From: Chlorops oryzae
Lineage: Eukaryota; Arthropoda; Insecta; Diptera; Chloropidae
Direction of reading: 5' to 3'
Assembly (NCBI GenBank): GCA_020466095.1
Contig: CM035809.1
Span: forward strand, 2,391,393 to 2,455,392
Length of the DNA stretch: 64,000 nt
How positions within the stretch are numbered: position 1 is the first letter of the stretch; every line of letters starts with the position of its first letter. The notes below the pieces were generated by a model, which saw nothing but the letters and a program-made list of their open reading frames with translations, ran no database searches and was not told the origin of the DNA. A program made the position numbers and the translations under genes. Below are positions 23,029 to 36,180 of this stretch, piece after piece.

Positions 23029-24880
23029 TTAGTCTTCACAGAGAATGGAACCTGGTTCTTAACACCATTTTCTGGCGAGTTGTTATTTTGTGACCCGAAT
23101 TCGATGATTTCTTTAGAAACAGTTTTTTTTTTTATCCCAAGATCACAATTTGTGAGTTTCAAAAAAACCAAAATTCTGGTTTCCGAGAAAACAGGTTTTG
23201 CTTATAGCAATTTTGTATGAAAATGTTATATATTTATGATGATTATGTGAAAAATTGGCTTGGTGATTATTTCATAAGCTCCAGGGTGCTCCTATTCCCC
23301 AAAGAATTTTAACACTTTAAACAGCGCAACAGCGGAAGGAAATGGGTTAACAAAGCTTTCATTGAATTTGATATAAAACAAGAGGGACTCTTTGGGTGTA
23401 TGTTATACAGGATAAATGGTGGCATTGAAGAGGTCTTAGACAATTTCCAAACTAAACTAGATCATGTTAAACAATGTCCTTCACAAAAAATAAAAAAAAC
23501 TCACGATAAAAAAATGTTTACATACAAAAGTCAAAGAAAATCAAGAACAAATAAATAAAAAGAATCGATTGACAATTCGGTGCTGTTAAAATATGTACAT
23601 AGGTATGTTTGGGATAGTCCACCCACAAGAATGGCTTTCAATCGTGCCAATTGCAAAGTTTACCCGCTCCTCTCAAAACACACAGGCACGTAGCTCAATA
23701 ATTTGTTTTTCGAAACTTTTGTCTCTTTTTTCCCGAATTAAAGGAGTCTCCAGCTGTTTTCGAACGCTGCTGGCGTAGGTGGGTTCGACCGAAACGCGCT
23801 GAACTGCACTTAAACACGATTTTCGTATGCATGTCATGTACGTTTGACAACTTTTCGCATTGGCAAGAGTGTTGACATGTACGAGCTGTCTGCGAAATAC
23901 AAACGCTCTAAAGCATGTCCTCAATGTTACCGATTGTCTGAAGCAAAAGGTGATTTAGAAAGTTTGGCAGCCACTGTTTCGGCAGATTAACTTTTAATGG
24001 CTTTAGCTGGGAGTTCTCCAAGTCGATTAAGAAATAAACTTGAATGCATTCGATTTCAAAATGATTCTAATATTACCATAATGATAGTTATTGAAATCAG
24101 ATTTGTAGAAACAGATGTATGGAAGGGCCCCCAAGTGACCTCTCTAATGAGCGTTTTTGTAATTGAATTGAGAGGCTCTTCCGTGATTAAATAATGAAGG
24201 CTCGTGCATGGCACCATCATTTATAATCTCAGTTGAAAGTTTTTTCTTTTCCAATTTTTCCGAGTTTCGTTAGAAACTGTCTTCACAGAACAGCATGTTC
24301 AATAACATTATTAGAATTGTTTTTTTCTCGTTTTTATCTGACCTGCAGTGAGATTCTCTTGCGTTTGTGTGTAAGTCAAGTGCTCAAAAGTATCTTCAAC
24401 TACCCGTTGTTGCTTGAGTTCAATTACTTCAAACGTTATGAGTGAGGAAACGTGCCCAGACTTTCGATATACGGAAATATTCTTTGCCTGCCGCATGTAC
24501 AAACATACGTACGTACATACAAACATATGCATGCATGTATGTGCGGATTTGTAAACAGCTCGAAGTGGGTTTCAAATTACGCACACTCGATGTACTTAAC
24601 TTAAAGTGTCTGGGCTAAAAACGAGAATTAAAGTGAATATCCCTTTGGGCGAATAATGCGCATGCGTGAAGATATTTTTCGAAAAAGATTTTCAAAGATC
24701 GTTTGAAATTTTGAATTCTGCATGAGTCATTGAAGTTAATGCTGTTTTTAAAAATTATAAAAAGTTTTTTTGATTAAGAGATTTTTGCACCAAAGGGCTG
24801 CTCCATGAAAAGGAGTATAGACACCCTTTAAGAAGGCTTTTTATTGGTTCAAGCTAAATAATTGTTCCAAAATGGAAGAA
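23029..24880 (-). other. intronic stretch without recognised genes
   Basis: AT-rich sequence with short chance ORFs and a GTAC/CATA-rich patch near 24500-24545. Nothing supports a gene. Confidence 0.45.
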
Positions 24881-24889
24881 ATACAGAAT

Positions 24890-25540
24890 TTTATGCAGAA
24901 GACCGGAAGAAGAAGGAAAAGAAGAAGGAAAATAATAAAAAAGAGAAGAATCAAAAGAAGAGGAACAAAACAGATAAAAAAAAATGATAAAGAAAAAGAA
25001 GAGGAACAGAACAAAGAAGAAGAAGAAGAGGAAGAGGAACAAACAAGAAGAAGAATAGGAACAAAAAACAAGAAGAAGTGGAACAAAAAAGAAGCAGAGG
25101 AACAAAAAAAAGAAGAAGAATCAGGAGAAATAGACGACGAAGAAGGAGTATTAAAAGTAGAGGCATATTAAGGAAGCAGAGAAACAGAAGAAGAAGAAAA
25201 GAATAAGCGGGAAAAAAAGAAGGACGCAAAAGAGAAGAAGATGAAAAAAAGGGACGGGCTGGTAAATGCAGAAATAAAAGAAAAATGAGGAGATGAAGGA
25301 CAACAAAAGAAAAATGTTAAAGGAAATAAGGATAAGAAGAAGAAAAAGATGAAGAAGAAAAGGAGATGAGGGAGGAATAGAAAAATAAGAGGACAATAAG
25401 AGGGAATTAAAGATGGAGGACAATAAAAACGAGAAAAAGAAACAGAGAATGAGGAAGAAAATAAAGAAGAAAAGGATAATGAAAAAATGGGGAAAAAGAA
25501 TAAGGAAACAAAAAGGAAGAGGAAGAAAAACCATTGGAAA
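24890..25540. repeat. 650-bp polypurine tract (GAA/AAG-rich)
   Basis: The + strand is almost entirely A and G for about 650 bases, built of irregular AAGAAG, GAGGAA and AAAAGA units; pyrimidines are isolated. Long Lys/Glu- or Phe/Leu/Ser-rich reading frames on both strands are artefacts of this composition. Such tracts can form triplex (H-DNA) structures. Confidence 0.9.
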
Positions 25541-27921
25541 AAATCGAGTACCTACCTTAACAGCTCGAGTACTATTTTTTTCAAAAGGGCTGACTGACTA
25601 CTTTCTTGTGAACGAAGAACGAAGATTTATGGAGTATTTAGATTTCTTATAGCCCTGTAATATCCCAATAAATTGTATGAATAACGACATAGCTCGATGC
25701 AATCTACAAGTACGACAACGCTTATGTGTCAAAGATCGACTCCTACCACCGATTGTTTCTGAGATCGATTAAAAGATTCTTTTCGAAATCAATTTCAAGT
25801 CGAGGTAAAAACCTTCTGCCAAGCCTTCGGCTCCAAAACGTAATGAAATAATCTTCATTCAAATGCCAAAGATCTAATTCGAATTGAATTATTAAAGCAC
25901 GAGTTCCTAATGTGGGCGTAAAAATGTGCTGTTAATTTATGCTAAACGATTTCGTTTTCCATAGCAAATTGATGAAAAAACTTCGCATTCAAGTAGAACA
26001 CATAAAGTTAGACACAATTGAATGCGTGCTCAAGTGTGCCGTGTGGAAAATTACAACAAGCCTTTCAAATACAGAGTGTGGGATTTTAATTGAAGTTTTT
26101 TACTGCGCTTAGAGTTCTGAATAACCGCGAATAAATAGAGAAGCTTTTGTTACTTTTGTGCAATGGTGAGACTTCCACAAACAATAAATGTTAGGAAATT
26201 ATAGCCATTTGCATGATAAGTGAGCGATGTAATCGAGCGTAAGAAGAGCTTTGACGATTTTTTTTTCGAGTTTTATAGAATTTTTGGTGTTTAAATAATT
26301 GCATAGTTAAGTTCAGACATTATTAAACCCTCTTAGAATGGAATTTTGGATTACACTGAAGAATTTTTTCTGCTCATTTTTATGCGTACTGACTAGTCTT
26401 GATCATATTCCAAGCGTTGACATTCGTAGGCCTCATAGAGTTGCTCCAATTGTTGGGAAAATTCAGGAAGCAAGTAAAATGTGTCGTCGAGGCTGTAGCA
26501 CCTACCTCGGATGACGCAACCGACAGAAGGAAATGTAGGAACTGATCGCGTCTTGTGAGCCTCGGGATAGGACGGGAAATTTAAAAACGCAACAGGAAGA
26601 AGATGAAGAAGAAGAATCTTAAGCTTTCACCAACGAAGCTAGTTTCAGACTTTTAAAGACCCACAAACTCCAAAAGCCTTAATCTAAACCAGTTTAAATA
26701 GAGTTTCCCTTCCGATTCAAAACCAAAAATAACAAAATTTGTTAATTTTGTATGAAATTTCGATCGGTTTTAATTCCGATTCCGACAGCTTTCGGATTCT
26801 GTGACACCCCTGATAATCTAGAGTATTCTAAATATTCGCAAGCATACTTTCAGGTGCTGAGTTTTTAAGTATTTTTTGGTGCCCCAGTGGTGGTCTTGAA
26901 AAATTGCTTCTCAGATTTTTGGTTAAGGCCGAAAAATGATCTGGAGAGATCAGTGTAAGTGTTCATTCCACTTGGGAACTCGAATTAGAAAAGCTATAAG
27001 ATAATTTCCATTAATCCTTAGTTTACAAAAAATAGGCAAATTAAGCACCTCAGATATGCATTTGAATATTTAGAAGCGACCCCATTTTTCCATAAGTCTT
27101 TATCAACGTGACTTAGTAAGGGCTTTACAGCGATCAAATCAACTACAAGAAGCTTTCCCGAAGATGTATAGAAAATTTCTATTAGAAATACACTTCAAAT
27201 TCGAGAAAAAGGCTCATTTTAATTCAGCCAAAGGAGCCAACTAGTCCTCAAAGATATTTAATGGGGGACTTAAAAATCTGGATCAGGACAGATGTAAAGT
27301 AAATCGGATGTATTGCTCTACTATTCTTGACTAGAAAAGCGTAAGCCAAAGGTTGCCACTACTTAGTTCTCTTACTGGACTTTAAGCTGGTTACGCCGTT
27401 GTCACAGATTTAAAATCCAAGCAAGGACCATTATGCATGTACGGCCAAGACCGACTTTCACATACCTAGCGTCTCGACAATATTGGCGCAATATGCTTTG
27501 CCTTTCCGTATGGAAGTTAACAAATTTAATGTTTGTGGCTTGACAGTGGGAAGAACACATACATTTTTCCCCTACACCTTTTATTCCTCTTGGTCGACCT
27601 ATGTTTGGGATTTAAAGCTTCTACGCCTCGTTCTCGGGGCCCAAAATACCTGTTGCCAAATTTTGACGTGATTTGTCCAGCCGTTTGGGAGGAGATTTGA
27701 CCACAGACGGACGGATAGACGGATATGTTTAAATCGATTCAGTTTTCGATCCTGATCAAGAATATATGGTATATATTGGGTGTTGATTCAGACCTCGAAC
27801 TTAGTGTACTTTGAGATCTTTTTAAACAGCCGTAAAAGCTTACATGTATTTTGACAGTTAACGCAAAGAAGTTCTCAGAGTTCACTCCTTCGAGGGTTCG
27901 AATGAATTCCCATATATATTT
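25541..27921 (-). other. intronic stretch with a widespread-type repeat tail
   Basis: No gene. At 27700-27780, GACGGACGGATAGACGGATA followed by TCGATTCAG and CCTGATCAAGAATATAT resembles a repeat tail often seen in fly introns; I cannot name the family. Confidence 0.45.
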
Positions 27922-28115
27922 GGGCCATTCCACGAGAAACTGTCCCACCCGTGACAGTCATTCTGAGCAAAAATTGTGTAATTTCAGTGCTAAGCGATTG
28001 TTAAATCTTTTAAAAATTTTAGATCCTTGAGAATCACGTCCTTTTATTTCAATTATTATGCGTTAAAATCTAACAAATGAGTGTCACGGGTGGGTCCGTA
28101 TTCATGGAATTGCTC
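27922..28115. mobile_element. fold-back MITE with CCCACCCGTGACA arms
   Basis: The left arm GGGCCATTCCACGAGAAACT then CCCACCCGTGACAGTCATT is matched by the right arm, whose complement is GAGCAATTCCATGAA then GGACCCACCCGTGACACTC. About 194 bp, imperfect arms of about 45 bases. Confidence 0.65.
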
Positions 28116-29739
28116 ATTTGTCTATATCTGCGGAACTTAATTCCAGCCGTTACAAGATTCGCACAAAACTAATATATCGTGCTTTACGCTGGGTATAATG
28201 AGAAAGATAACATGCATACTTTTAGGCGTTAAAGTACTTCCTTCAATATATAATTATGAAAACATAATTACTCTCTCAAATTTTACACTCAAAAATTTAA
28301 ATATTTTTTTTAACATCCTCGTTCGAAGTCCTCGCAACCTGTTTTGATCTTTGCCGTTCTATTCCCAGCACATTTTATACCTCATTGCCCATTAAAATTC
28401 TTGTTCATCTTGTTTACTTTACGTTCTAGTACATCGCTTTACATTACAGTAAAGAGATGAGGAATTAACAATTCAGCCGAAGCATGATGAGGACACACTC
28501 ACAAACATGAATGTGTACAGGATGCATATTAAATGAACTTTTCATGGAAAGGTTAAAAAACTCGAATGGAAAACAGGAGCAAAGTACACACTTGAGGCAC
28601 TTGAGCAGAACAGAATAATAAGGTGAAATTAGCACAGAGTAAACCAGGAAGATTGTGCTGTGCCAGTGGCACAGTGTGGATAAGGACAAGTATGTGCTTG
28701 AAGCTATATTTTTCCTCAAATTAATGTTTGCAGCAATAACAATGGAGGAAGTTTGTATAAAAAAATTTTTACGCTTTTTATCAAAAAACTTTGAATCGTC
28801 GGTTCAATAATCCCCTTCGAACGTGGGTCATTTATCTTTGTCGCGCGTCAGTCAGGCGAATCGACATCCGCATTCGGGCCTAAAAGTTAAATGACAAAAC
28901 AGTTTAACTCTCGAGGAGAGTGCATTCACATTTAATTGGATTTCACTGTAGCCGGGTGTCTGGCGTTGCCTTTTAAAATTGTAAATTATTTATACACAAA
29001 TCTATTTAATGCAGTCAGGCTTAATCTAGCCAAAGGTATGTAGACTGGCTGACTGACTGTCGGTCTGTCTGGCTATCGTTGGTGTTGTGCGCAGTGAAAA
29101 TTTCCTGTGCCTTTGTTCTGCTCAACAAAAGGAGGTGCTTTCATTGGCCTTTTCCATTTCAGTCAAACGAGATACGTAGGTAAAATATATAAAAAATGAA
29201 AGGGTTATTCACGTTGCTGAAGTATATTGAACGGAGGTTCACTCAATTAATTTTTTTTTTTATCGGAGGCACAAATGTGACCCCAGCATTCTTATGCAAA
29301 TAAAAAGTTCCAATATTGGAGAAGTTCGATTTCGATTTTCAGATTCAAAATCTTTCACTTTCTCGGGATTAGCATAAGACAAGAAGATCCAAAATTTATG
29401 TTGATTGACCAGAAAGACGAGACCGAATTGTGCCTTGGTCCACATTATTATGTAAATTACTTTTCCCACTTTTACTTTTCGAATTTTTCGATTGATTTTG
29501 GTTCAGAATGAGATCGAAGCAAATGAAAGGCACAAATAAAATCGAAAGTTTCATGAATTGGAAAAATTTTCCAAAAAAATAAAATCATTTCGAAATGGAA
29601 AATTCCTATAAAATCGACCAGTCGATCTCAAGAAGGAGATTTTCAATCGAGAAATCTTTTTATTTGGTACTGATTTGAGAAAAAGCTAACGTTTCAAGGG
29701 AGTTAATGAATTCTATGAATTCTCGCGCTTCGCTGGAAA

Positions 29740-29910
29740 ACCTTTTCACTTGAAATCCGTAGCCTTTTTCGAACGTTTTTAAGCGCAAATGCTGTCCACT
29801 GAGCCACGACAGGCGGGACTTCTCCTGGAGAACATTGCCTATTACAGTCATCTTCGAGAAAATCGAACTGTAGAGACTTCCTTAACATGATCAATAGAGA
29901 CTTATTACTA
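29740..29910 (-). repeat. tRNA-derived SINE-like sequence
   Basis: The minus strand reads CGTGGCTCAGTGGACAGCAT, a good box A, preceded by CTACAGTTCGATTTTCTCGA, the same block found at 5.8 kb. Presence in two places with the same module order supports a SINE rather than a chance tRNA-like motif. Confidence 0.45.
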
Positions 29911-30344
29911 GGGTAACAGAAAATAATAAAATTCAGCCCCTAAAGGTATGCATTTGAATATTTTAAAGCCAATTATGTAATATCATTTTAAGTTTTTATA
30001 AACAGATTTAAATTTAGGCTTCACAGACATCCGCAGATCTTTCAAACCCCATCCTCAAGATGTTAATAAATGGGAAAACCTACAAAAGTGAACAGACTTG
30101 TCAGTATGGGAAATATTCGGAATATTTAAGTGCATAGTTTTGGGTGGTGAATTGAAATATTTTCTGTTGTCCTAGTTACCATGTTACACCTGTGATCAGC
30201 ACTATTTTTCTAGCCAGTCCGCTGGAAATACTGCTGAAATTTCATCTAGTTCTCTCGTGTCAGTTGACGAAAGTATAGACCTTGGGTCACATGCCCTCCT
30301 GGAGGGCAGGGCAGCAGAAAATATTTAATTTCAGTACCCAAAAG

Positions 30345-30900
30345 TATGCATATTAGGTTTGGAACGTGGGTTTTTCGAAAGCTTATGGGTCGAAGTATTT
30401 TTGAGAATTTTTGCCGATTTTTCGTAAAAGGTTTAGAGGCTGCGCTAAGCGGATTTTCCTCCAAAGCCCCGCTTTTCCAATCTTTTCGTGATAGTTTCTT
30501 TATTAGCAATATTTTTCAGATTTTTAGGCACTAGTCGGTGGAAAAGTATCCAATCTGTTTTCTCACTAACATAAACTTCAAAATATACTAGCTCTATAGG
30601 CTATTTAGGCGTCTTTAATAGCAATTTTTATGAACAAAATATCGGCGTCACAAAAAGGAGGCTTCATAATTTCTAAAATTTTATATGAAAACGGTTAAAA
30701 ATAATGATACAATTTCAAAGAATACGAATTCCTTTGTAATTTGTTAAAGGAAATAAGGATTTTACTTTTATAGTTTCAAGGCTATGTCCCATTATATTTT
30801 CGAAAACCTTATAACAAAAACACGTTGCATACTTCCAGGCATTAATTTTAAATTTTTTTTTGGGACACCCTAATGCATATAAATATTTCAAACATTTCTG
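30345..30900. repeat. diverged direct repeat R, copy 1
   Basis: About 550 bases homologous in the same orientation to 33030-33560. Shared landmarks include GAGAATTTTT near the start, GTAAAAGGTTT, TTTTTAGGCACT then TCGGT, and ACGTTGCATA near the end. Probably an old transposon or segment copy. Confidence 0.65.
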
Positions 30901-31009
30901 AGTGAGGAATCTTTTCACTCTTATTCCTAAGTCCATTTAACACATATTCAGTTAAGCGTATGCAAATTGTGAGGATCTTCTTACAATCTTAATTAAAATC
31001 AGTTTGTGA

Positions 31010-31310
31010 TGGCTTAAAATTATACAAAATATTTTTAAAATTTTCAAAAGCACACTTTTAGGTGTTCATGATTTATAAATTGCCTTAGAGAAATCTTTGG
31101 ACGACATCTACAATTCGCAGTTCACTATGAATTAGTAGAGGTATTTCTTAGCAATCTATAATTAAAATCAGTTTGTGATGGGTTTTTTCTTAACATTTTA
31201 ATACAATAATTAAGTGTTTCTATTAAAATTTTCAAAAGCACACTTTTAGGTGTTCATGATTTATAAATTGCCTTAGAGAAATTTTTGGACGACATCTACA
31301 ATTCGGCACG
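31010..31310. repeat. tandem duplication of a ~180-bp unit
   Basis: AATTAAAATCAGTTTGTGAT and, after a gap, TTTTCAAAAGCACACTTTTA through GACGACATCTACAATTCG occur twice in direct order (about 31046-31122 and 31227-31303 for the second block). The copies are nearly identical, so the duplication is fairly recent. Confidence 0.8.
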
Positions 31311-33029
31311 TTCCACATCATGGTAATAAAACATTTTTGTCTTAAACCTTGGTGGTTATTTAGGGAGCTATAAGGAAATTGCTCAATTTATCATAAGTGA
31401 AAGGAGTGGCATCCATAGCTAATAATCAAGGATGAGTTTCAAATAAGTGCGCCTTAAATTCTTGTGGGACGGAAATTTTTGAAGTATTGGATCAATTAAA
31501 TTTTTTAATAGATTTATAAATAAAATGATGATATAGTTAAGCTCCAAGTTGAGGGTCTTTTGAAGTGGCGTTTTCACACAACTTTCCGTATTTCTTTGAA
31601 CCACAAATTTTCAAAAGAGATCAATCAATCAATCAATATTTTAACCCTGTAAATTATAAAAATGCCAGGAACCTATCAAAAATCTACGTTTCTTATTAAA
31701 AAAAAAAAAAAACAAAGCGGTTCCCTTTCACTACTTCGCATCGTATTAAGAGTTCAGATATTAAATTAATAAAATAATTATTCTTAATAACTTTCGGCTA
31801 CCGTGGCTTGCTAATGAGTTTTTGATAAATTTCTTACAGACCTTATAAAATTTATTTATTTATTTTATTATAAAAAAAATAATTAATATTTTTGTTTAGC
31901 CTTCGAGCCGTGTTGGCTAAGAAGCTCACTTTGTATCATTTTTTTTAAGCCGTCGTATCATAGTCCAATAGCAATTCAAACCGATAATACGTCGATCAAA
32001 TAACAACAACAAGAACAACAACTATTACAACCCGTTGAACAAGTTGTCACTGATTCGACAAAAACATTCGAAAAGACTTTTTCTTTCTCTCTATTCGATT
32101 TTTTGTTCACTTTGTGGTGAGCTGGGGTGAGATGAGGTTTTATTGTGCTGCCGCTGCTGCTCATAGCTGGGCTCAAACGGGTATGCGGCCAAGTTGTGCG
32201 ACAAGCCCAATATGCTCAATGTTGTGTGTTAAGTTCTTTGTTTTCGATTTTAGATCTTTTGAGAAACCAGTTTCTTGAATCTGGTATGTCCGCTCGGGCC
32301 TTACAGCGTTGCGATAAATATGCAATACTCATAAACGATGGGTGGATATGCTGGGTCATAAAAAATCAACAAAGAAACTAAAGTATGTGGAGAGATAGAA
32401 AAAAAAAAACGAATCTTTCAAAGACATCCATTGATTTCTGTTAAGGTGCGGCTATTGAATTCAGATGAGTTGAAGTAGGTTATGATTGACTTAAGGTTGA
32501 AACGTTAATAAATTTGACAAAATCGTCTTTAGTTTTAGAGGTATCCAACTATGCCCGTCAAGCTTCGTACGAAAATTTTATGAATTTACATCGCTTATCA
32601 TTGGAATTTAAAAGCCATTTAAAATTTTTATGAATAATGTCTTTGAATTTCAATTAAAATGATAAATGAATTGTTTGTCGTTTTAAAGACCCGAAACAAC
32701 TTGTGTGGACATTGCCTTTTTTCATTCGATTCTGACGTTCCGGGCCACTCGAGATAGACCAGAAAAAACGGGTATGCGAATGATCAGTGTGGCTAAGAGT
32801 TTTGATTGAGCCATGTTCATTTGCTAGTATGTGTGTGTGTGATTACGTGTCTTTCCGTTTGTCTGTCGGTCTGTTTACATACGTTATCTACGGAAAGAAT
32901 TTCAGGGTACTTAGAGAAAAGGCAGCTCTAACATTACAATCCTTTGATAAAATCACGTAAAAGCTACCAAAACTGCACCGTTTGAGGTTAATTGATTTGT
33001 GTGGAAGAGGTGGGCATTAGGTGTCCCAT

Positions 33030-33560
33030 AAAAAAAAATTTTGTTGGAACATGAGTTTTCTGAAAGCTTAAAGGCTAAAATATTTTTGAGAATTTTTTCA
33101 GATTTTTTGTAAAAGGTTTGGAGGTCGCTCAACGCGGTTTTCCAAAACCGGCCCTTTTTTCCTCAGTTTTTGGTGATAGCTTGTTTATATGGAATGTCTT
33201 TCAACATTTTTAGGCACTTATCGGTAGAAAAGTATGCATAAACTACAAAATATACCTTTATTTTATGCCATTAAGCGTCATCAATTGCACTTTTTTCTAA
33301 TAAATCTGGGCGCGATAGCACAAGAATGCTCATAATTTCCAAATTTTATATGAAAATGGTTGAAAGTAGTGATGCAGCTTTAAAGAACACGAAATTCTTT
33401 GTATTTTGAAAAAAGAAATAATTTAGCTGTTGGAATTTTAGAGCTATGTCCGGTTTTGTCCTCAAAAATATTACAAAAATACGTTGCATAATTTCAGGCT
33501 TTTATTTTTAGTTTTCAGTGCTAACATGGTACCCAATCTCAGTCTTAAATAGAATATTTT
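33030..33560. repeat. diverged direct repeat R, copy 2
   Basis: Partner of 30345-30900. Collinear similarity with many substitutions and small gaps; neither copy has a long reading frame. Confidence 0.65.
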
Positions 33561-34618
33561 TCATAGGCATTTATATAAATTTTTCCGCTTAAATAGAGGC
33601 CTTGATATTATCCATTTATTTAACCCTTTCATGCATTTTTGTTTGCAAAGCAAAGGACTAAAGAGCAACATCTATGAACACCAAAAAATATGTCCAATCT
33701 TTCAAAGCAGACTGGCTTAAGCACTGACCAAGAAACTTCCCGAATTCCCACTAGCCTTCGACTTCTCAATTCTATAGTAGATTTACATATACGAAACAGA
33801 TGATCCTTTTATATGTTGGGACAGACGATGAGGCAACTTAGATTATAATTATAAATGCCTCACAAAAACATCTTCAATGAATTTCAATGTTTGAGTGAGC
33901 TACCCAATAACTGAAGCTTGTCAAAAGTGCATAAATTCCATTATTTTTTATTTAATAAGCAAATCCGTAGAATAATTTTCAAGCACGATTTTCTGCTGAT
34001 TAATAACAAACCAGATCCCCATTGAAGACTTTGAAATTCAATGCAATCCCTGTTCATGCGGTAAAGAATACCAACAGAACATTTTTGCTTCGAGAAAAGA
34101 TACCTCAATGAAGTTTTGTTCGATGCATAAATTAATTTGAATTCATAATAAAAAATAAAAAAAATACAAAAATGTTAGCTTTTATGAGAATGCTTAGAAT
34201 TTTTTTTTACTACGAAGCTCGTCGCATATAAATGACTGATGGAAACTCGTTTTATGATTCACTTTCACGTTGTGGCTACTTCATTTATAGATAGCTGACA
34301 AGGAATTTTTATGAGTTATAAATATTTAAAGTGGTCCCGAAAACTGCAAGTTTTTATGGAGAATATAAAATTTGAATGAAAATAGCAAAGTTAATTAAAA
34401 CTCATATGGGTTCGTTGGCATATATGAGGACTTAGCTGTCTCCCAAAAATTTCCTGATACATAGATATATTTTTGATTCCTTTCAATTTTCACTGACGAA
34501 TCTTGATGATGAAGTCGACGTTAGACTGTAAGCTTCTCTATTCACACTAACGCAACTAAATAAAAAGTTAAAGGCTTCATCATAAATCATTAACAATGCG
34601 AAGACAATATTACTGGAC

Positions 34619-35860
34619 ATGCACAGTTTGAAAGTCACTGGATATAAAAAAAAACTAAGCAATGCAAAAGAGCAAAACTTGAAGCATGTTTACCCACAAT
34701 AATTTGAGTGGTTATTAAAATTGCATGCGAAACCCGAAGAAACCGTAATCCTAGCGCAACTTTCAAAAAATTCACGCTTAATCTTTTAGTATTTTTATTT
34801 CACAAAATTTCACTTTTCAGCAAAACCAGAAACATTTGAGGCATTTCTTCTCACTTTGCAATAATTGAATGTAAAACTTCAATAAATCATAATCCAAGTG
34901 CAACGTCTTAGCCCCCGGAGGAGTTTTGATGGTGATGTTGATATAAGAATGAACACGATGATGCTAGTTGTGACGATGATGTATCCTTAGAAACGCAGCG
35001 CGAGGCATACAGAAAAAATTATTAAATTTGTTTTTCAATCAAAGCATTAAGTTAGAAGGAAATATTTGATGTGAAATTTCGCTCATGCCTAGAAAAAGAT
35101 CGACACCATTAATCGCTTATCATCGTTTAGCTAAAAAAAAACCTCAAGGTTTCTCCACTGAAAAGACTTAAACAAACTTTCCGTGCAAACTTTCATCAAG
35201 CATCAGCATCGATCGCATACTAAAAGATGAAAGAAAAAATGAAATTGACGTTTCCCAGGGAGAAATTGAGTTTGGTGGAAAGACATGCATGTCATGCATT
35301 CAATAAACATCTCCAGGCATTGTCAACAGCTCGCACCGATTGCCGACAGTTTTCCCGACAGTTAGTAAAAAGTAATTGACAATCAAGTCGAAAGGCTTTT
35401 TTTCATTTTTTTTTTTTTTCTTTTTCGGAGCAAACCTTACACTCCTAATTTGTAAAGTGAAATTGTTTTCTTTCAGAGTGTGGCGTACCAAAAAAAAAAA
35501 AAAAAAAATACACACGCCCATGAAAAGGCATTTTCTCGTCAAGTTGATTTATTACCACCGCTAAAAAAGTGAGTTGCTGATTGATTGGTGACGAAAAAAC
35601 GGTTTCCATCAATAATTAATCAAAGGCCTGATGATGAAATTTGAAAGGAAATTTTTGAATATTAATAATAAATAATAAATTCCAATCATTTTATCAACAA
35701 TTTGAAAATGAAAATTACTAAAAATTATATTTTGATCAGTGTTGATAAATTCGAAAAAAAATTTTTAATTGAACATAAAATTTTAATGGAGTCTGTTCAA
35801 CTTGCAACAAAACTGGTTGCTCTCCTGCAATCACCATAATTCAAAAACATGTAATTTACC

Positions 35861-35893
<33 letters not shown>

Positions 35894-36180
35894 TACGAAA
35901 CCGAAACCAAAGTCTTTGCAACATCAACGCTAGCTTCGATGCAGTTTTTCATATGCTCATAAAATTCATGAAAAATCCAAAGTGAAATTTTGCGCAATAA
36001 AAAAACTAAAAGATTAGGCTTCAAATTTTTGAAAGTTGCGCTAGGATTTTGGTTTCTTCAGGTTTCGCTTGCAATTTTATTAACAATTTAAATGATTGTG
36101 GGTAAACATGCTTCAAATGTTGCTGAATTTCCTTTGCTTAATTTTTTCATATCCAGTGGCTGCCAAACTGTGGTTGTGCA
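34619..36180. mobile_element. 1.56-kb element with ~215-bp inverted arms
   Basis: The left arm (34619-34830) starts TGCACAGTTTG then CACTGGATAT and includes GAAGCATGTTTACCCACAAT and CCTAGCGCAACTTTCAAAAA. The right arm (about 35965-36180) is its diverged complement. The ~1.1-kb middle has no reading frame of note and includes an A17-(TA)9 run at 35861-35895. Fits a large fold-back transposon. Confidence 0.65.
35861..35895. repeat. A17 followed by (TA)9
   Basis: Simple sequence: 17 A then nine TA units, inside the inverted-repeat element. Confidence 0.95.

Noticed and set aside
24841..25534. Many 80-127 codon ORFs rich in Lys/Glu or Phe/Leu/Ser
   Set aside because: They come from the polypurine tract, which has few stop codons in any frame.
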